Shown here: piece after piece, positions 15,457 through 24,355 of the stretch | Position numbering within the stretch: the first letter of the stretch is position 1 | Layout: each line of letters begins with the position of its first letter | Assembly (NCBI GenBank): GCA_963735005.1 | Contig: CAVTJA010000002.1 | Span: forward strand, 100,426-164,425 | DNA: 64,000 bases | Source: WTKG01 sp963735005 | Lineage (GTDB): Bacteria; Actinomycetota; Actinomycetes; Actinomycetales; Demequinaceae | Reading direction: 5' to 3' | Made by a program: the position numbers and the translations under genes | Notes under the pieces: model-generated | Told to the model about the DNA's origin: nothing | The model's input: only the letters and a program-made list of their open reading frames with translations | Databases searched by the model: none

Positions 15457-16968
15457 ATGGCGCCTACTGAGGACCACAATCCCTTCGCTTACGTCGGCCT
15501 GACTTACGACGACGTCCTGTTGCTTCCTGGTCCCAGCGACGTGATCCCGAGCGAGGTGGACACGAGCACCCGCCTCACCAAGAACATCCGCATCGCGGTG
15601 CCGCTGCTCAGTGCCGCAATGGACACGGTGACCGAGGCCCGGATGGCCATCGCGATGGCCCGCCACGGCGGCATCGGAGTGCTGCACCGCAACCTGTCCA
15701 TCGAGGATCAAGCGCACCAGGTTGACTTGGTCAAGCGCTCGGAGTCCGGGATGATCACGGACCCGGTCACCGTCGGCCCCGACGCCACGCTCGCCGAGCT
15801 CGACGCGTTGTGCGGCCAGTACCGTGTCTCGGGCCTCCCGGTCGTTGACGCCGACCGCACCCTGCTCGGCATCATCACCAACCGCGACCTGCGATTCGTG
15901 AGCCCTGGGGAGTACTCCACGCGCCTGGTTCGCGACGCGATGACGCCCATGCCGCTCATTACCGGCCGCGTCGGCATTACCAACGCCGAGGCCACCCAGC
16001 TGCTCGCCGAGCACAAGATCGAAAAGCTCCCGCTGGTCGACGACGCCGGGCGGCTGCAGGGACTCATCACCGTCAAGGACTTTGTCAAGACGGAGAAGTA
16101 CCCCAAGGCAACCAAGGACGGCGAGGGCCGCCTGCGCGTGGCCGCGGCCGTGGGTTTCTACGGCGACGCCTGGGAGCGCGCCACCGCGCTCGTGGACGCT
16201 GGCGTCGACGTGCTGGTCGTGGACACCGCCCACGGCCACGCTGGCGCCATGATCGACATGATCAAGCGCCTCAAGTCCGACCCGGCCACCAGCCACGTGG
16301 ACGTGATCGGCGGCAACGTCGCCACCCGCGAGGGCGCCAAGGCGCTCGTCGACGCGGGCGCCGACGCCGTCAAGGTGGGCGTAGGCCCCGGCTCCATCTG
16401 CACCACGCGCGTGATCGCGGGCGTGGGCGTTCCGCAGGTCAGCGCGGTCTATGAGGCCTCGAAGGCCACGCGCCCGGCGAACGTCCCCCTGATCGCCGAC
16501 GGTGGCCTCCAGTACTCGGGCGACATCGGGAAGGCGCTTGTCGCCGGGGCCGAGTCGGTCATGCTCGGCTCGCTGCTCGCGGGTTGCGCAGAAAGCCCTG
16601 GGGAGCTGGTGCTCGTCAACGGCAAACAGTTCAAGTCGTACCGCGGGATGGGCTCCCTTGGCGCGATGGCCTCGCGAGGCAAGGCGTCGTTCTCCAAGGA
16701 CCGCTACTTCCAGGCTGACGTACCAAGCGACGACCACATCATCCCTGAGGGCATCGAGGGCCAAGTGCCGTACAAGGGCCCGCTCGGCAACGTCGCGTAC
16801 CAACTCACGGGCGGCCTCGCGCAGACGATGTTCTACGTTGGCGCGCGCACGATCGACGAGTTGCGCGAGCGCGGCAAGTTCGTGCGCATCACCCCGGCGG
16901 GGCTCAAGGAGTCGCACCCGCACGACATCCAGATGACGGTCGAGGCGCCGAACTACTCGCGCGACTAG
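15457..16968 (+). CDS. guaB: IMP dehydrogenase
   Basis: 503 residues. Oxidises IMP to XMP with NAD, the rate-setting step of guanine nucleotide synthesis. The barrel is interrupted by a pair of CBS domains at about 100-225; the catalytic Cys315 lies in GPGSICTTR. The flap GSLGAMASRGKASFSKDRYFQ is intact. Start ATG 15457 follows a -10-like hexamer directly. GuaA is 13.5 kb downstream and a GuaB3-type homologue 2.1 kb downstream. It converges with the glutamate dehydrogenase gene 11 bases away. Confidence 0.97.
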   Translation: MAPTEDHNPFAYVGLTYDDVLLLPGPSDVIPSEVDTSTRLTKNIRIAVPLLSAAMDTVTEARMAIAMARHGGIGVLHRNLSIEDQAHQVDLVKRSESGMITDPVTVGPDATLAELDALCGQYRVSGLPVVDADRTLLGIITNRDLRFVSPGEYSTRLVRDAMTPMPLITGRVGITNAEATQLLAEHKIEKLPLVDDAGRLQGLITVKDFVKTEKYPKATKDGEGRLRVAAAVGFYGDAWERATALVDAGVDVLVVDTAHGHAGAMIDMIKRLKSDPATSHVDVIGGNVATREGAKALVDAGADAVKVGVGPGSICTTRVIAGVGVPQVSAVYEASKATRPANVPLIADGGLQYSGDIGKALVAGAESVMLGSLLAGCAESPGELVLVNGKQFKSYRGMGSLGAMASRGKASFSKDRYFQADVPSDDHIIPEGIEGQVPYKGPLGNVAYQLTGGLAQTMFYVGARTIDELRERGKFVRITPAGLKESHPHDIQMTVEAPNYSRD

Positions 16969-16979
16969 AGCGCTGCGCC

Positions 16980-18269
16980 TTACGGGTACAGGCCGCGAAG
17001 CTCGTGGGCTTCGTTCACGCGGCGCACGGCGAGCGCCGTCGCTGCCTGCCGATGCGTGAGCGAGTGAATGCCTGAGTAGTCCACGACCTCGTGCCACGCG
17101 CGGGTCATCCGCTCTTCGAGGCGCTCGTTCACGTCGCGCTCGCTCCAGCGGTACGCCTGGTTCGCCTGCACCCATTCGAAGTACGAGACGACGACGCCGC
17201 CGGCGTTTGCAAGGATGTCGGGCACGACGAGCACCCCGCGAGACGCAAGGATCGAGTCGGCAGCGCTGGTCGTGGGGCCGTTTGCTCCCTCGACGATGAT
17301 CGTCGCGCGGATGTCGCCGGCGTTGCCCTCGTTGATGACGCCCTCCACTGCGGCGGGCACCATGACGTCGACGTCGAGAGTGAGCAGATCGCTCGGGTCC
17401 ATCGCCTCCGCGCCGTCGTAGCCGACCACGGACCCGGTCTCATCCACGTGCGCGCCCAGGCGGGCGATGTTGAGGCCGGCCTCGGAGTAGATCGCGCCGT
17501 CGATGTCGCTGATCGCCCGCACCGTGACTCCGGCATCGGCGAGGAAGCGCGCCGCGTCGCGGCCCACCTTTCCGAATCCCTGCACGGCGGCCGTCGCGCC
17601 AGCCGGGTCAATTCCGCGGCTCGCCATCGCCAGCAGCGCGATGTGGGCGACGCCGCGCGAGGTGGCAGACGCACGCCCGAGCGAGCCTCCGAGGCTGATG
17701 GGCTTGCCGGTCACCACCCCCGGCACGGTGTGGCCCTGGGTGGCGGAGTAGGTGTCCATCATCCACGCCATGGTTTGCTCGTTGGTGCCGATGTCGGGGG
17801 CCGGGATGTCCATCTCGGGTCCGATGATCGGCAGGATTTCGGACGTGTACCGCCGGGTGACCCGCTCGAGCTCGGACTCGCTGTGGTCCCGGGGTTCGAT
17901 CGCCACCCCGCCCTTCGCGCCGCCGTACGGGACGTCAAGCAGCGCGCACTTCCAGGTCATCCACATGGCGAGCGCGCGCACCTCGTCGAGGTTGACGGCG
18001 CTGCTGTAACGCAGGCCGCCCTTCGCGGGGCCGCGTGAGAAATTGTGTTGCACCCGGTAGCCCTGATACACCGCCACCGTGCCGTCATCGCGCCTGAGCG
18101 GCACGCTCACCATCATTTCCCGCCGCGACGTCGCCAGCATGCGGTGAACGCCGTCCGTGACGCCAAGGTGCGCGACCGCGCCGGCGAGCTGGGCGTGGGC
18201 GTCGGCAAGAGGCTTGGTCGCGGGGTGCCGTGGCTCGACCGCACCACGCTCCGGCGTGATCTCTGTCAT
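16980..18269 (-). CDS. gdhA: Glutamate dehydrogenase
   Basis: 429 residues. Reversible amination of 2-oxoglutarate, ELFV dehydrogenase family. The substrate-binding lysines lie in GPAKGGLRYS and the active-site segment YGGAKGGVA near residue 113, and the nucleotide fold is marked by VQGFGKVGRDAARFL near 215. Length near 420-430 places it with the short hexameric enzymes rather than the 1,600-residue type. ATG 18269 follows GAGGAGG at a good distance; the longer upstream reading crosses the next gene's end. Cofactor preference cannot be decided by eye. Confidence 0.93.
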   Translation of the reverse strand: MTEITPERGAVEPRHPATKPLADAHAQLAGAVAHLGVTDGVHRMLATSRREMMVSVPLRRDDGTVAVYQGYRVQHNFSRGPAKGGLRYSSAVNLDEVRALAMWMTWKCALLDVPYGGAKGGVAIEPRDHSESELERVTRRYTSEILPIIGPEMDIPAPDIGTNEQTMAWMMDTYSATQGHTVPGVVTGKPISLGGSLGRASATSRGVAHIALLAMASRGIDPAGATAAVQGFGKVGRDAARFLADAGVTVRAISDIDGAIYSEAGLNIARLGAHVDETGSVVGYDGAEAMDPSDLLTLDVDVMVPAAVEGVINEGNAGDIRATIIVEGANGPTTSAADSILASRGVLVVPDILANAGGVVVSYFEWVQANQAYRWSERDVNERLEERMTRAWHEVVDYSGIHSLTHRQAATALAVRRVNEAHELRGLYP

Positions 18270-18282
18270 GGCGCCTCCTCGT

Positions 18283-18332
18283 GCCCTGCCTCTGAGATTA
18301 CGCCCGACCGCCCGCGAGCGCCCGGGCAGGGC
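18283..18332 (-). terminator. Possible terminator after the exonuclease gene
   Basis: GCCCTGCC (18283-18290) pairs with GGCAGGGC (18325-18332) across a GC-rich 34-base interval, just past the exonuclease stop and before gdhA. There is no T-run, so support is weak. Confidence 0.3.
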
Positions 18333-19054
18333 TAGTCGCGTGCGAGCGGCCAGTTCACGCTTGGGAGGTCGTCTGTTGTTCCCTTGGACGTGAGCCACGC
18401 GCGGAAGTTCTCGGCCCACACCCGGTGCGCCTCGATCTGCTGCGAGTGGAGGTCGGCGAGATCCACCTTGCCGAGCTCGGGGAACGCGCGCGCCATCGCA
18501 TGCACGACGTCGAGCGTCGCGATGACGTCGGCGTCTGCGGCGTGCAGGGAGTCGGCGTCTACCTGGACGCCGTACTGCGCGCAAATGTCGATGAGCTTGC
18601 GCTTGCCGCGGCGGTAACGGTCAAGGTGGCGGTCCAGCACGAGCGGGTCGACGATGGGCTTGATGCTTGCCTCCCGGCCGCCGAGCCGCTGCGCGAGCGT
18701 GGGCAGAGAATGCCGCTGCAGCTCGTTCTCGAGGATGGTGATGTCGTACGAGGCGTTAAAGGCAACCACGGGCGCGCCGGAGCGCATGGCGCTCGCGAGC
18801 AGCGTGGCGATCTCCTCGAGCGCCTCGGCGGGTTTCTGGCCGTTTGCGCGCGCCATCTCGGTGGTGATGCCGTGCACCTGCGTGGCGCGCTCCGGGATCT
18901 CGACGCCTGGGTCGATGAGCCACGTACGCACCCCAGGCGTGCCGTCGGCCCCTTCGCGGGTGATGACCGCCGCCGTCACGATGCGGTCGGTCGAGGTGTC
19001 GACGCCGGTGGTCTCGGTGTCAAACCCCACCATCGGGCGATCAAGCCATGTCAT
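18332..19054 (-). CDS. DnaQ-like 3'-5' exonuclease (DEDDh family)
   Basis: 240 residues. The exonuclease fold of the DNA polymerase III epsilon subunit. The DEDDh motifs are in order: GFDTETTGVD near residue 11, AFNASYDITILENEL near 100, and HAADADVIATLDV near 185 with the catalytic His and last Asp. HGITTEM is also typical. There is no polymerase or GIY-YIG domain, so this is a stand-alone proofreading or RNase T-like nuclease; the substrate is unknown. ATG 19054 starts MTWLDRPMVGFD. It is divergent from guaB3. Confidence 0.88.
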   Translation of the reverse strand: MTWLDRPMVGFDTETTGVDTSTDRIVTAAVITREGADGTPGVRTWLIDPGVEIPERATQVHGITTEMARANGQKPAEALEEIATLLASAMRSGAPVVAFNASYDITILENELQRHSLPTLAQRLGGREASIKPIVDPLVLDRHLDRYRRGKRKLIDICAQYGVQVDADSLHAADADVIATLDVVHAMARAFPELGKVDLADLHSQQIEAHRVWAENFRAWLTSKGTTDDLPSVNWPLARD

Positions 19055-19102
19055 GGCACCACTCTCGCACCCATGACCCACAATCGCGAACGGACGTGCC
19101 GC

Positions 19103-19108
19103 TAGGCT
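19103..19108 (+). promoter_or_regulatory. Putative -10 element, leaderless guaB3
   Basis: TAGGCT lies seven bases before the GTG start, without a Shine-Dalgarno sequence. Confidence 0.5.
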
Positions 19109-19115
19109 GGGCGTC

Positions 19116-20240
19116 GTGAATAACGAGATGGAGATTGGCCAGGGCAAGCGTGGGCGCCGCGCGTTCGCATTTGACGACGTCGCGATCGTCCCGTCGCGGC
19201 GCACCCGCGACCCGCACCACGTGAGCCTCAAGTGGCAGATCGACGCGTTCCAGTTCGAGACGCCGCTGATCGCTGCACCCATGGACTCGGTGATGTCGCC
19301 CGCGACCGCGGTGGCGCTCGGCAAGCTTGGCGGCCTTGGCGTGCTGGACCTCGAGGGCCTGTGGACGCGCTACGAGGACCCGCAGCCGTACCTTGACGAG
19401 ATCGCGTCGCTCGCCGACGACGACGCCACGCGTCGCATGCAGGAGATCTACAAGGCGCCCATCCAGCCCGAGCTCATCAAGAAGCGGCTTGGCGAGGTGC
19501 GCGCCGCTGGCGTAGTCGTGGCGGGCGCCCTGACCCCGCACCGCACCCAGGAGCACTACAAGACGGTGCTCGAGGCCGGGGTGGACGTGTTCGTGATCCG
19601 GGGCAGCACCGTGTCGGCCGAGCATGTGTCCCCGGACAAGGAGCCGCTCAACCTCAAGAAGTTCATCTACGACCTCGACGTCCCAGTGATCGTGGGCGGC
19701 GCGTCCACGTACCAGGCGGCGTTGCACCTGATGCGCACCGGGGCGGCTGGCGTGCTCGTCGGCTTCGGCGGCGGCGCGGCCCACACCACGCGCGTGTCGC
19801 TCGGAATCCACGCACCCATGGCCACCGCGGTGGCCGACGTCGCAGCTGCCCGCCGCGACTACCTCGACGAGTCCGGCGGACGCTACGTCCACGTGATCGC
19901 CGACGGCGGCCTTGGCCGCTCGGGAGACATGGTCAAGGCGATCGCCTGCGGCGCCGACGCCATCATGGTGGGAGCCGCGCTTGCGCGCGCCTCCGAGGCG
20001 CCGGGCGCCGGGTACCACTGGGGCCACGAGGCGCACCACCCTGAGTTGCCGCGCGGCGAGCGGGTGCAGGTGGGCACGTTCGGCACCCTTGCCGAGATCG
20101 TCAACGGCCCCGGCACCCGCGCAGACGGCACCACGAACCTGATGGGCGCCGTACGCCGGTCGATGGCCGCGACCGGCTACTCAGACCTCAAGGAGTTTCA
20201 GCGCGTCGACGTGGTCATCTCGCCGTACGAGCCGAACTAG
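19116..20240 (+). CDS. guaB3: GuaB3-family IMP dehydrogenase homologue
   Basis: 374 residues. A barrel homologous to IMP dehydrogenase but without the CBS pair, and belonging to the GuaB3 group found beside guaB in actinobacteria. The phosphate-binding segment VGFGGGAAHTTR near residue 211 stands where GuaB has GSICTT, so the catalytic cysteine loop is altered as is typical of the group; RYVHVIADGGLGRSGD follows. Biochemical role is less settled than that of GuaB. GTG 19116 directly follows a -10-like hexamer. It converges on the ABC-F gene with a 10-base gap. Confidence 0.93.
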   Translation: MNNEMEIGQGKRGRRAFAFDDVAIVPSRRTRDPHHVSLKWQIDAFQFETPLIAAPMDSVMSPATAVALGKLGGLGVLDLEGLWTRYEDPQPYLDEIASLADDDATRRMQEIYKAPIQPELIKKRLGEVRAAGVVVAGALTPHRTQEHYKTVLEAGVDVFVIRGSTVSAEHVSPDKEPLNLKKFIYDLDVPVIVGGASTYQAALHLMRTGAAGVLVGFGGGAAHTTRVSLGIHAPMATAVADVAAARRDYLDESGGRYVHVIADGGLGRSGDMVKAIACGADAIMVGAALARASEAPGAGYHWGHEAHHPELPRGERVQVGTFGTLAEIVNGPGTRADGTTNLMGAVRRSMAATGYSDLKEFQRVDVVISPYEPN

Positions 20241-20250
20241 CCCGGCCGCG

Positions 20251-22134
20251 CTAGTCGAGCGCGTCGCTGGCCTGGAGCCAGCGCGCCTCGACGTCGGCCC
20301 GCTCGGCGACGAGCGCCTTGCGCTCCGCGTCGATCGCTGCGAGGCCCTCGAAGTCCGCGTGGTCGTGCGTCGCCATGCGCTGCTCGAGCCCGGCCACGAG
20401 TTCCTCGATCTTGGCGAGCCGACGCTCGAGCGCGGCGACCTCTTTCTCGACGACGCGGCGCTCGGCGCCGGACAGCTGCGGCTTGGGCGTGGCGCTTCCG
20501 GACCGCGTGCGGGTGCGCGTGCGCGGCGAGTCGGCGGGCGCTGCCGGAGCGGGCTCGGGCTCAGGCTCAGGCTCAGGCTCGACGGCGGATGTCTTGCCGC
20601 CGAACGTGCCGATGCCGCCTCCGGAGCGGCGCCGGTTGCGAGCGAGCTTGACGTACTCGTCAACGCCGCCGGGCAGGTGCCGCAGGTGGCCGTCCAGCAC
20701 GGCGAACTGCTGGTCCGTCACGCGCTCGAGCAGGTAGCGGTCGTGGCTGACCACCACGAGCGCGCCCGGCCACGAGTCGAGCAGGTCTTCGATCGCCGCG
20801 AGCATGTCGGTGTCGAGGTCGTTGGTGGGCTCGTCGAGCACGATCACGTTGGGCTGCTGGAGCAGCACCAGCAGCAATTGGAGGCGCCGCCGCTGCCCGC
20901 CGCTGAGCTTGCCCACCGGGGTGTTGACCTGCGCCGCGGTGAATCCAAGCCGCTCAAGCAACTGACCGGGGGACATCTCCGTGCCGTCGGCCAGCGGCGT
21001 GGTTCCGTAGCCCTTGACGACGCTGCGCAGCCGCGTGTCCATGAACTCGTCGAGTTCGTCGAGGTGCTGGCTGAGCGTCGCGACGGACACGGTCTGGCCG
21101 CGCTTGACGCGCCCCGAGGTGGGCTCGAGCGTGCCCGTGATGAGTTTGAGGAGCGTGGACTTGCCGGCGCCATTCGCGCCGAGCACGCCGGTGCGTTCGC
21201 CGGGGCCGATACGCCACTCGACGTCCTTCAGCACCACTTTGTCGCCGTAGGACACGGAGCAGCCGAGCAGGCTCACGACCTCCTTGCCCAGGCGTGCGGC
21301 GGCGAGCCGCACGAGCCCGGCGGTGTCGCGAACGGGCGGGACGTCGGCGATCAGCTCGTTTGCGGCGTCGATGCGGAACTTTGGCTTTGAGGTGCGCGCG
21401 GGCGGGCCGCGCCGCAGCCACGCGAGCTCCTTGCGCATGAAATTCTGGCGCTTGCGCTCGGTGGCGTTCGCGATGCGATCGCGCTCGACGCGCTCGAGCA
21501 CGTACGCGGCGTAGCCGCCCTCGTACTGTTCGACCTGGCCGTCGTGGACCTCCCAGGTGGCGGTGCACACCTCGTCGAGGAACCAGCGGTCGTGGGTGAC
21601 CACAAGCAGCGCGCCCTTGGCCGCGGCCCAGCGGCCGCGCAGGTGCTCCGCGAGCCACGCGACGCCGTCCACGTCGAGGTGGTTGGTGGGCTCGTCGAGC
21701 ATGACGACGTCGGCATCCGTGACGAGAGCGCGCGCCAGGGCGACGCGACGTCGCTGGCCGCCCGAGAGCGTGGACATGGCCGCGGAGGCATCGAGGTCCG
21801 GCACGAGCCCGGCCATGACGTCGCGGATGCGCGGGTCGGACGCCCACTCGTGCTCCTCGGCTGCGCCGATGATCGCCTGTGCAACCGTCGCGTCCGCCGT
21901 GAAGCCGTCGTCCTGCGAAACCACCGAGATCTGGGCGCCGCGCGCGCGGGTGACCCTGCCGTCGTGCGCCTCGGTGATGCCCGCGAGCACCCGCAGCAAC
22001 GTGGACTTGCCGGCCCCGTTCGCGCCGACAACTCCCACCCGGTCGCCGTCGTCGAGGCCCAGCGAGACGTCGTCGAGGACGACGCCCGTGCCGAAGTCGA
22101 CGCGCAAAGCGTCAGCGTTGAGGAGGTGGGCCAC
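20251..22134 (-). CDS. ABC-F family ATPase, Uup-like with C-terminal coiled coil
   Basis: 627 residues, soluble, two fused ATPase domains. Walker A GANGAGKST occurs in both halves, each followed by an LSGGQRRR signature. ABC-F proteins act on the ribosome; the Uup type also carries a C-terminal coiled coil, here the Glu/Arg-rich last 70 residues. Between them is a low-complexity linker with a Glu-Pro run and RTRTRTR. The GTG at 22134 has TACCCT six bases upstream and no ribosome binding site, fitting a leaderless start; an extension to 22194 is unsupported. There are no membrane segments, so it is not a transporter. Confidence 0.92.
   Translation of the reverse strand: MAHLLNADALRVDFGTGVVLDDVSLGLDDGDRVGVVGANGAGKSTLLRVLAGITEAHDGRVTRARGAQISVVSQDDGFTADATVAQAIIGAAEEHEWASDPRIRDVMAGLVPDLDASAAMSTLSGGQRRRVALARALVTDADVVMLDEPTNHLDVDGVAWLAEHLRGRWAAAKGALLVVTHDRWFLDEVCTATWEVHDGQVEQYEGGYAAYVLERVERDRIANATERKRQNFMRKELAWLRRGPPARTSKPKFRIDAANELIADVPPVRDTAGLVRLAAARLGKEVVSLLGCSVSYGDKVVLKDVEWRIGPGERTGVLGANGAGKSTLLKLITGTLEPTSGRVKRGQTVSVATLSQHLDELDEFMDTRLRSVVKGYGTTPLADGTEMSPGQLLERLGFTAAQVNTPVGKLSGGQRRRLQLLLVLLQQPNVIVLDEPTNDLDTDMLAAIEDLLDSWPGALVVVSHDRYLLERVTDQQFAVLDGHLRHLPGGVDEYVKLARNRRRSGGGIGTFGGKTSAVEPEPEPEPEPAPAAPADSPRTRTRTRSGSATPKPQLSGAERRVVEKEVAALERRLAKIEELVAGLEQRMATHDHADFEGLAAIDAERKALVAERADVEARWLQASDALD
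20552..20581. repeat. Hexanucleotide repeat inside the ABC-F gene
   Basis: Five tandem copies of GGCTCA/GGCTCG on the + strand, encoding the Glu-Pro run on the reverse strand. Length changes would stay in frame. Confidence 0.85.
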
Positions 22135-22515
22135 GTGCCAAGGGTAGTGGCGCGGTGCGGGGCCATAAACGTCGCGAGAGCAACGAGCGGGCAAACCGGC
22201 GCCGCGCGACCCCTGGATCCAGCCCTCGCGCCGACCCAGGCGGTACTGATGCAGCAGGCGTCCGGAAGGGCGTAGTCCCGCTCGTCACTCTCGTGACTTT
22301 GTCCCGGGGATTGTGCGGGGCGACTGGGAGGGTATGTCGCTGGCCGCTGAACCCGGGTGGGGCCCCCACCGAAGGAGTGGAACCCCTATTTAGTTGGAGG
22401 GCCGAAGCCCCCACGAACAGACCGTGGCACCCGGTCTTGCCCGCAATTCGCAGTCTGGCACCGGGCGTGTTGGGGGCAGTGGGTCCAAGGTCCCGGGGCT
22501 CGCTACGATCGCCCC
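22135..22515. other. 381-base intergenic region between divergent ABC-F and amidotransferase genes
   Basis: No convincing gene. It holds the reverse-strand hexamer TACCCT (22141-22146 as its complement) six bases before the ABC-F GTG, and TACGAT (22504-22509) six bases before the amidotransferase ATG. The middle has GC-rich short inverted repeats (for example around 22352-22368) but nothing I can name; no tRNA cloverleaf was found. Confidence 0.6.
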
Positions 22516-23196
22516 ATGGACGTCGTCGCGCTTCGCCACGTGGGCTTCGAAGATCTGGGCGTGTGGGACCCCGCGCTCACGGCCCGCGGAGCCTCGATCA
22601 CCTATCTCCAGGCCGGCGTTGATGCGCTCGAGCCGCTCATCGGCGCGGACCTCGCCGTGGTGATGGGCGGCCCGATATCCGCGTACGACGCGCGCTACCC
22701 GTTCGTCGCGGACGAGATTGCGGCGGTGCGCGCCCGGCTTGATCGCGACGCGCCGACGCTCGGGGTGTGCCTTGGTGCGCAGGTGATGGCCGCCGCCGCT
22801 GGGGCGCGGGTGTACCCGGGGCAGCCGGAGCTTGGCTGGGGCGCGGTTGAACTGACGCTCGCGGGGGCGGCCGGACCGCTGGGGCCGCTCGCTGGAGCGC
22901 CGGTGCTGCACTGGCACGGCGACACCTTCGAGCTGGCCGACGGCGCCGCGCTCCTCGCGTCCACCGCGGCGAACCCGCACCAGGCGTTCTCGCTCGGCAA
23001 GTCCCTGGCGCTGCAGTTTCACGTGGAGGTTGACGCGCGTGCGATCGACACCTGGCTGGTGGGGCACGCGCACGAGCTCGCCGCGACGGGCGTGGACGTG
23101 GTGGCCCTGCGCGCCGAGTCCCACCGGGTCGCGGACGAAGCCGCGCGCGCGGGGACGGCGGTGCTCGCTGCGTACCTCGACGGGATCGGCGCCTAG
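22516..23196 (+). CDS. Class I glutamine amidotransferase-like protein
   Basis: 226 residues. Triad-type amidotransferase domain: nucleophile Cys85 in GVCLGAQVMA and the His-x-Glu pair in LQFHVEVD near residue 170, preceded by MGGPISAYD. It resembles the amidotransferase domain of GMP synthase standing alone, a group often annotated as GMP synthase-like and probably hydrolysing glutamine or a gamma-glutamyl compound; the substrate is unknown. The ATG at 22516 sits six bases after TACGAT with no ribosome binding site. It converges on ackA 19 bases away. Confidence 0.85.
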   Translation: MDVVALRHVGFEDLGVWDPALTARGASITYLQAGVDALEPLIGADLAVVMGGPISAYDARYPFVADEIAAVRARLDRDAPTLGVCLGAQVMAAAAGARVYPGQPELGWGAVELTLAGAAGPLGPLAGAPVLHWHGDTFELADGAALLASTAANPHQAFSLGKSLALQFHVEVDARAIDTWLVGHAHELAATGVDVVALRAESHRVADEAARAGTAVLAAYLDGIGA

Positions 23197-23215
23197 CGAC
23201 GACGCGACCTAGTGC

Positions 23216-24355
23216 CTAGGCGACCGTCGCGACCGCCTGCAGCGCGATCTCGCGCTCCTCGTTGGTGGGCGTAACCCACACGTCGACCGGCGCATCGTCC
23301 GGCGAGATCCGCGTCGGCACGCGGAAGCGCCCGCCGCCTGCCTCGTTCTTGGCCGGGTCCACCGCGATGCCCAGCTCCGCGAGGCCCGCGAGCGAGTCGC
23401 GGCGGACGTCCGGGGCGTTCTCGCCAACGCCCGCGGTGAACACCACCGCGTCGAGCGTCCCGAGCTGCGCGTAGTAGTTGCCCACGTAGCCGCGGATCCT
23501 GCGGCAGTACACGTCCCACGCGAGTTGCGCGTCCGGGTCGCCGGCCTCGATCGCCTTCTCGACGTCGCGCATGTCCTGGTGGCCGGTGAGGCCAAGCATG
23601 CCGCTCGACCGGTTGAGCAGGTGGTCCATCTCCTCGATTGTCATGCCCGCGGCTCGCCCAAGGTGGAACACCACGGCGGGGTCGATGTCGCCCGATCGCG
23701 TGCCCATCACGAGCCCCTCGAGCGGGGTCAGCCCCATCGAGGTGTCGACGCTGCGGCCGTGCTGAACGGCGCACGCGGAGGCGCCGTTGCCAAGGTGAAG
23801 CACGATCATCGACAGCTCCTTGGCGGGGCGCCCCATTGCGGCGGCTGTCGCGCGCGACACGTAAGCGTGGGAGGTGCCGTGGAAGCCGTAGCGGCGGACC
23901 CCGTGCTGGCGCGCCACGAGCCTGTCGATCGCGTAGGTGTAAGCGGCCGCGGGCAACGTGTGGTGAAACGCGGTGTCGAAGACGGCGACGTGCGGCACGA
24001 GCGGGAACGCCACACGCGCAGCGGCGATGCCGGACACGTTCGCGGGGTTGTGGAGCGGGGCGAGCGTCGACAGCAGCGTGATCTGGCGTTCGACCTCGTC
24101 GTCGATCAGGGTAGGCGCTGTGAACTCGGCGCCGCCCTGGACCACCCTGTGGCCCACGACGGTCAGCGACTCAAGGTCGACGCCGCTGCCCGGCTCCCGC
24201 AGCGTGGCGATGATCTGCTCGATCGCGTCAGTGTGGTCCTCGACGCGCTCGACGAGCCCGACGGCCAGCGGCGCGTCGCGCTGGACGTCCACCACCTGGT
24301 ACTTGACGGAACTTGAACCGCAGTTGAGGACGAGCGCCACCCCTTCCCGCGTCAC
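23216..24355 (-). CDS. ackA: Acetate kinase
   Basis: 379 residues. Acetyl-phosphate + ADP to acetate + ATP. Signatures are VLNCGSSSVKYQ at the N-terminus, YGFHGTSHAYVS near residue 160, HLGNGAS near 190 and FTAGVGENAP near 305. The GTG start overlaps the pta stop (GTGA, 24352-24355), so pta-ackA is a coupled operon. The longer open frame upstream is antisense to the pta frame and not coding. Confidence 0.96.
   Translation of the reverse strand: MTREGVALVLNCGSSSVKYQVVDVQRDAPLAVGLVERVEDHTDAIEQIIATLREPGSGVDLESLTVVGHRVVQGGAEFTAPTLIDDEVERQITLLSTLAPLHNPANVSGIAAARVAFPLVPHVAVFDTAFHHTLPAAAYTYAIDRLVARQHGVRRYGFHGTSHAYVSRATAAAMGRPAKELSMIVLHLGNGASACAVQHGRSVDTSMGLTPLEGLVMGTRSGDIDPAVVFHLGRAAGMTIEEMDHLLNRSSGMLGLTGHQDMRDVEKAIEAGDPDAQLAWDVYCRRIRGYVGNYYAQLGTLDAVVFTAGVGENAPDVRRDSLAGLAELGIAVDPAKNEAGGGRFRVPTRISPDDAPVDVWVTPTNEEREIALQAVATVA

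Noticed and set aside
22300..22515. Possible tRNA or small RNA gene before the amidotransferase
   Set aside because: No cloverleaf, no T-loop GTTCGA-type sequence and no anticodon arm could be drawn; only short GC-rich hairpins.
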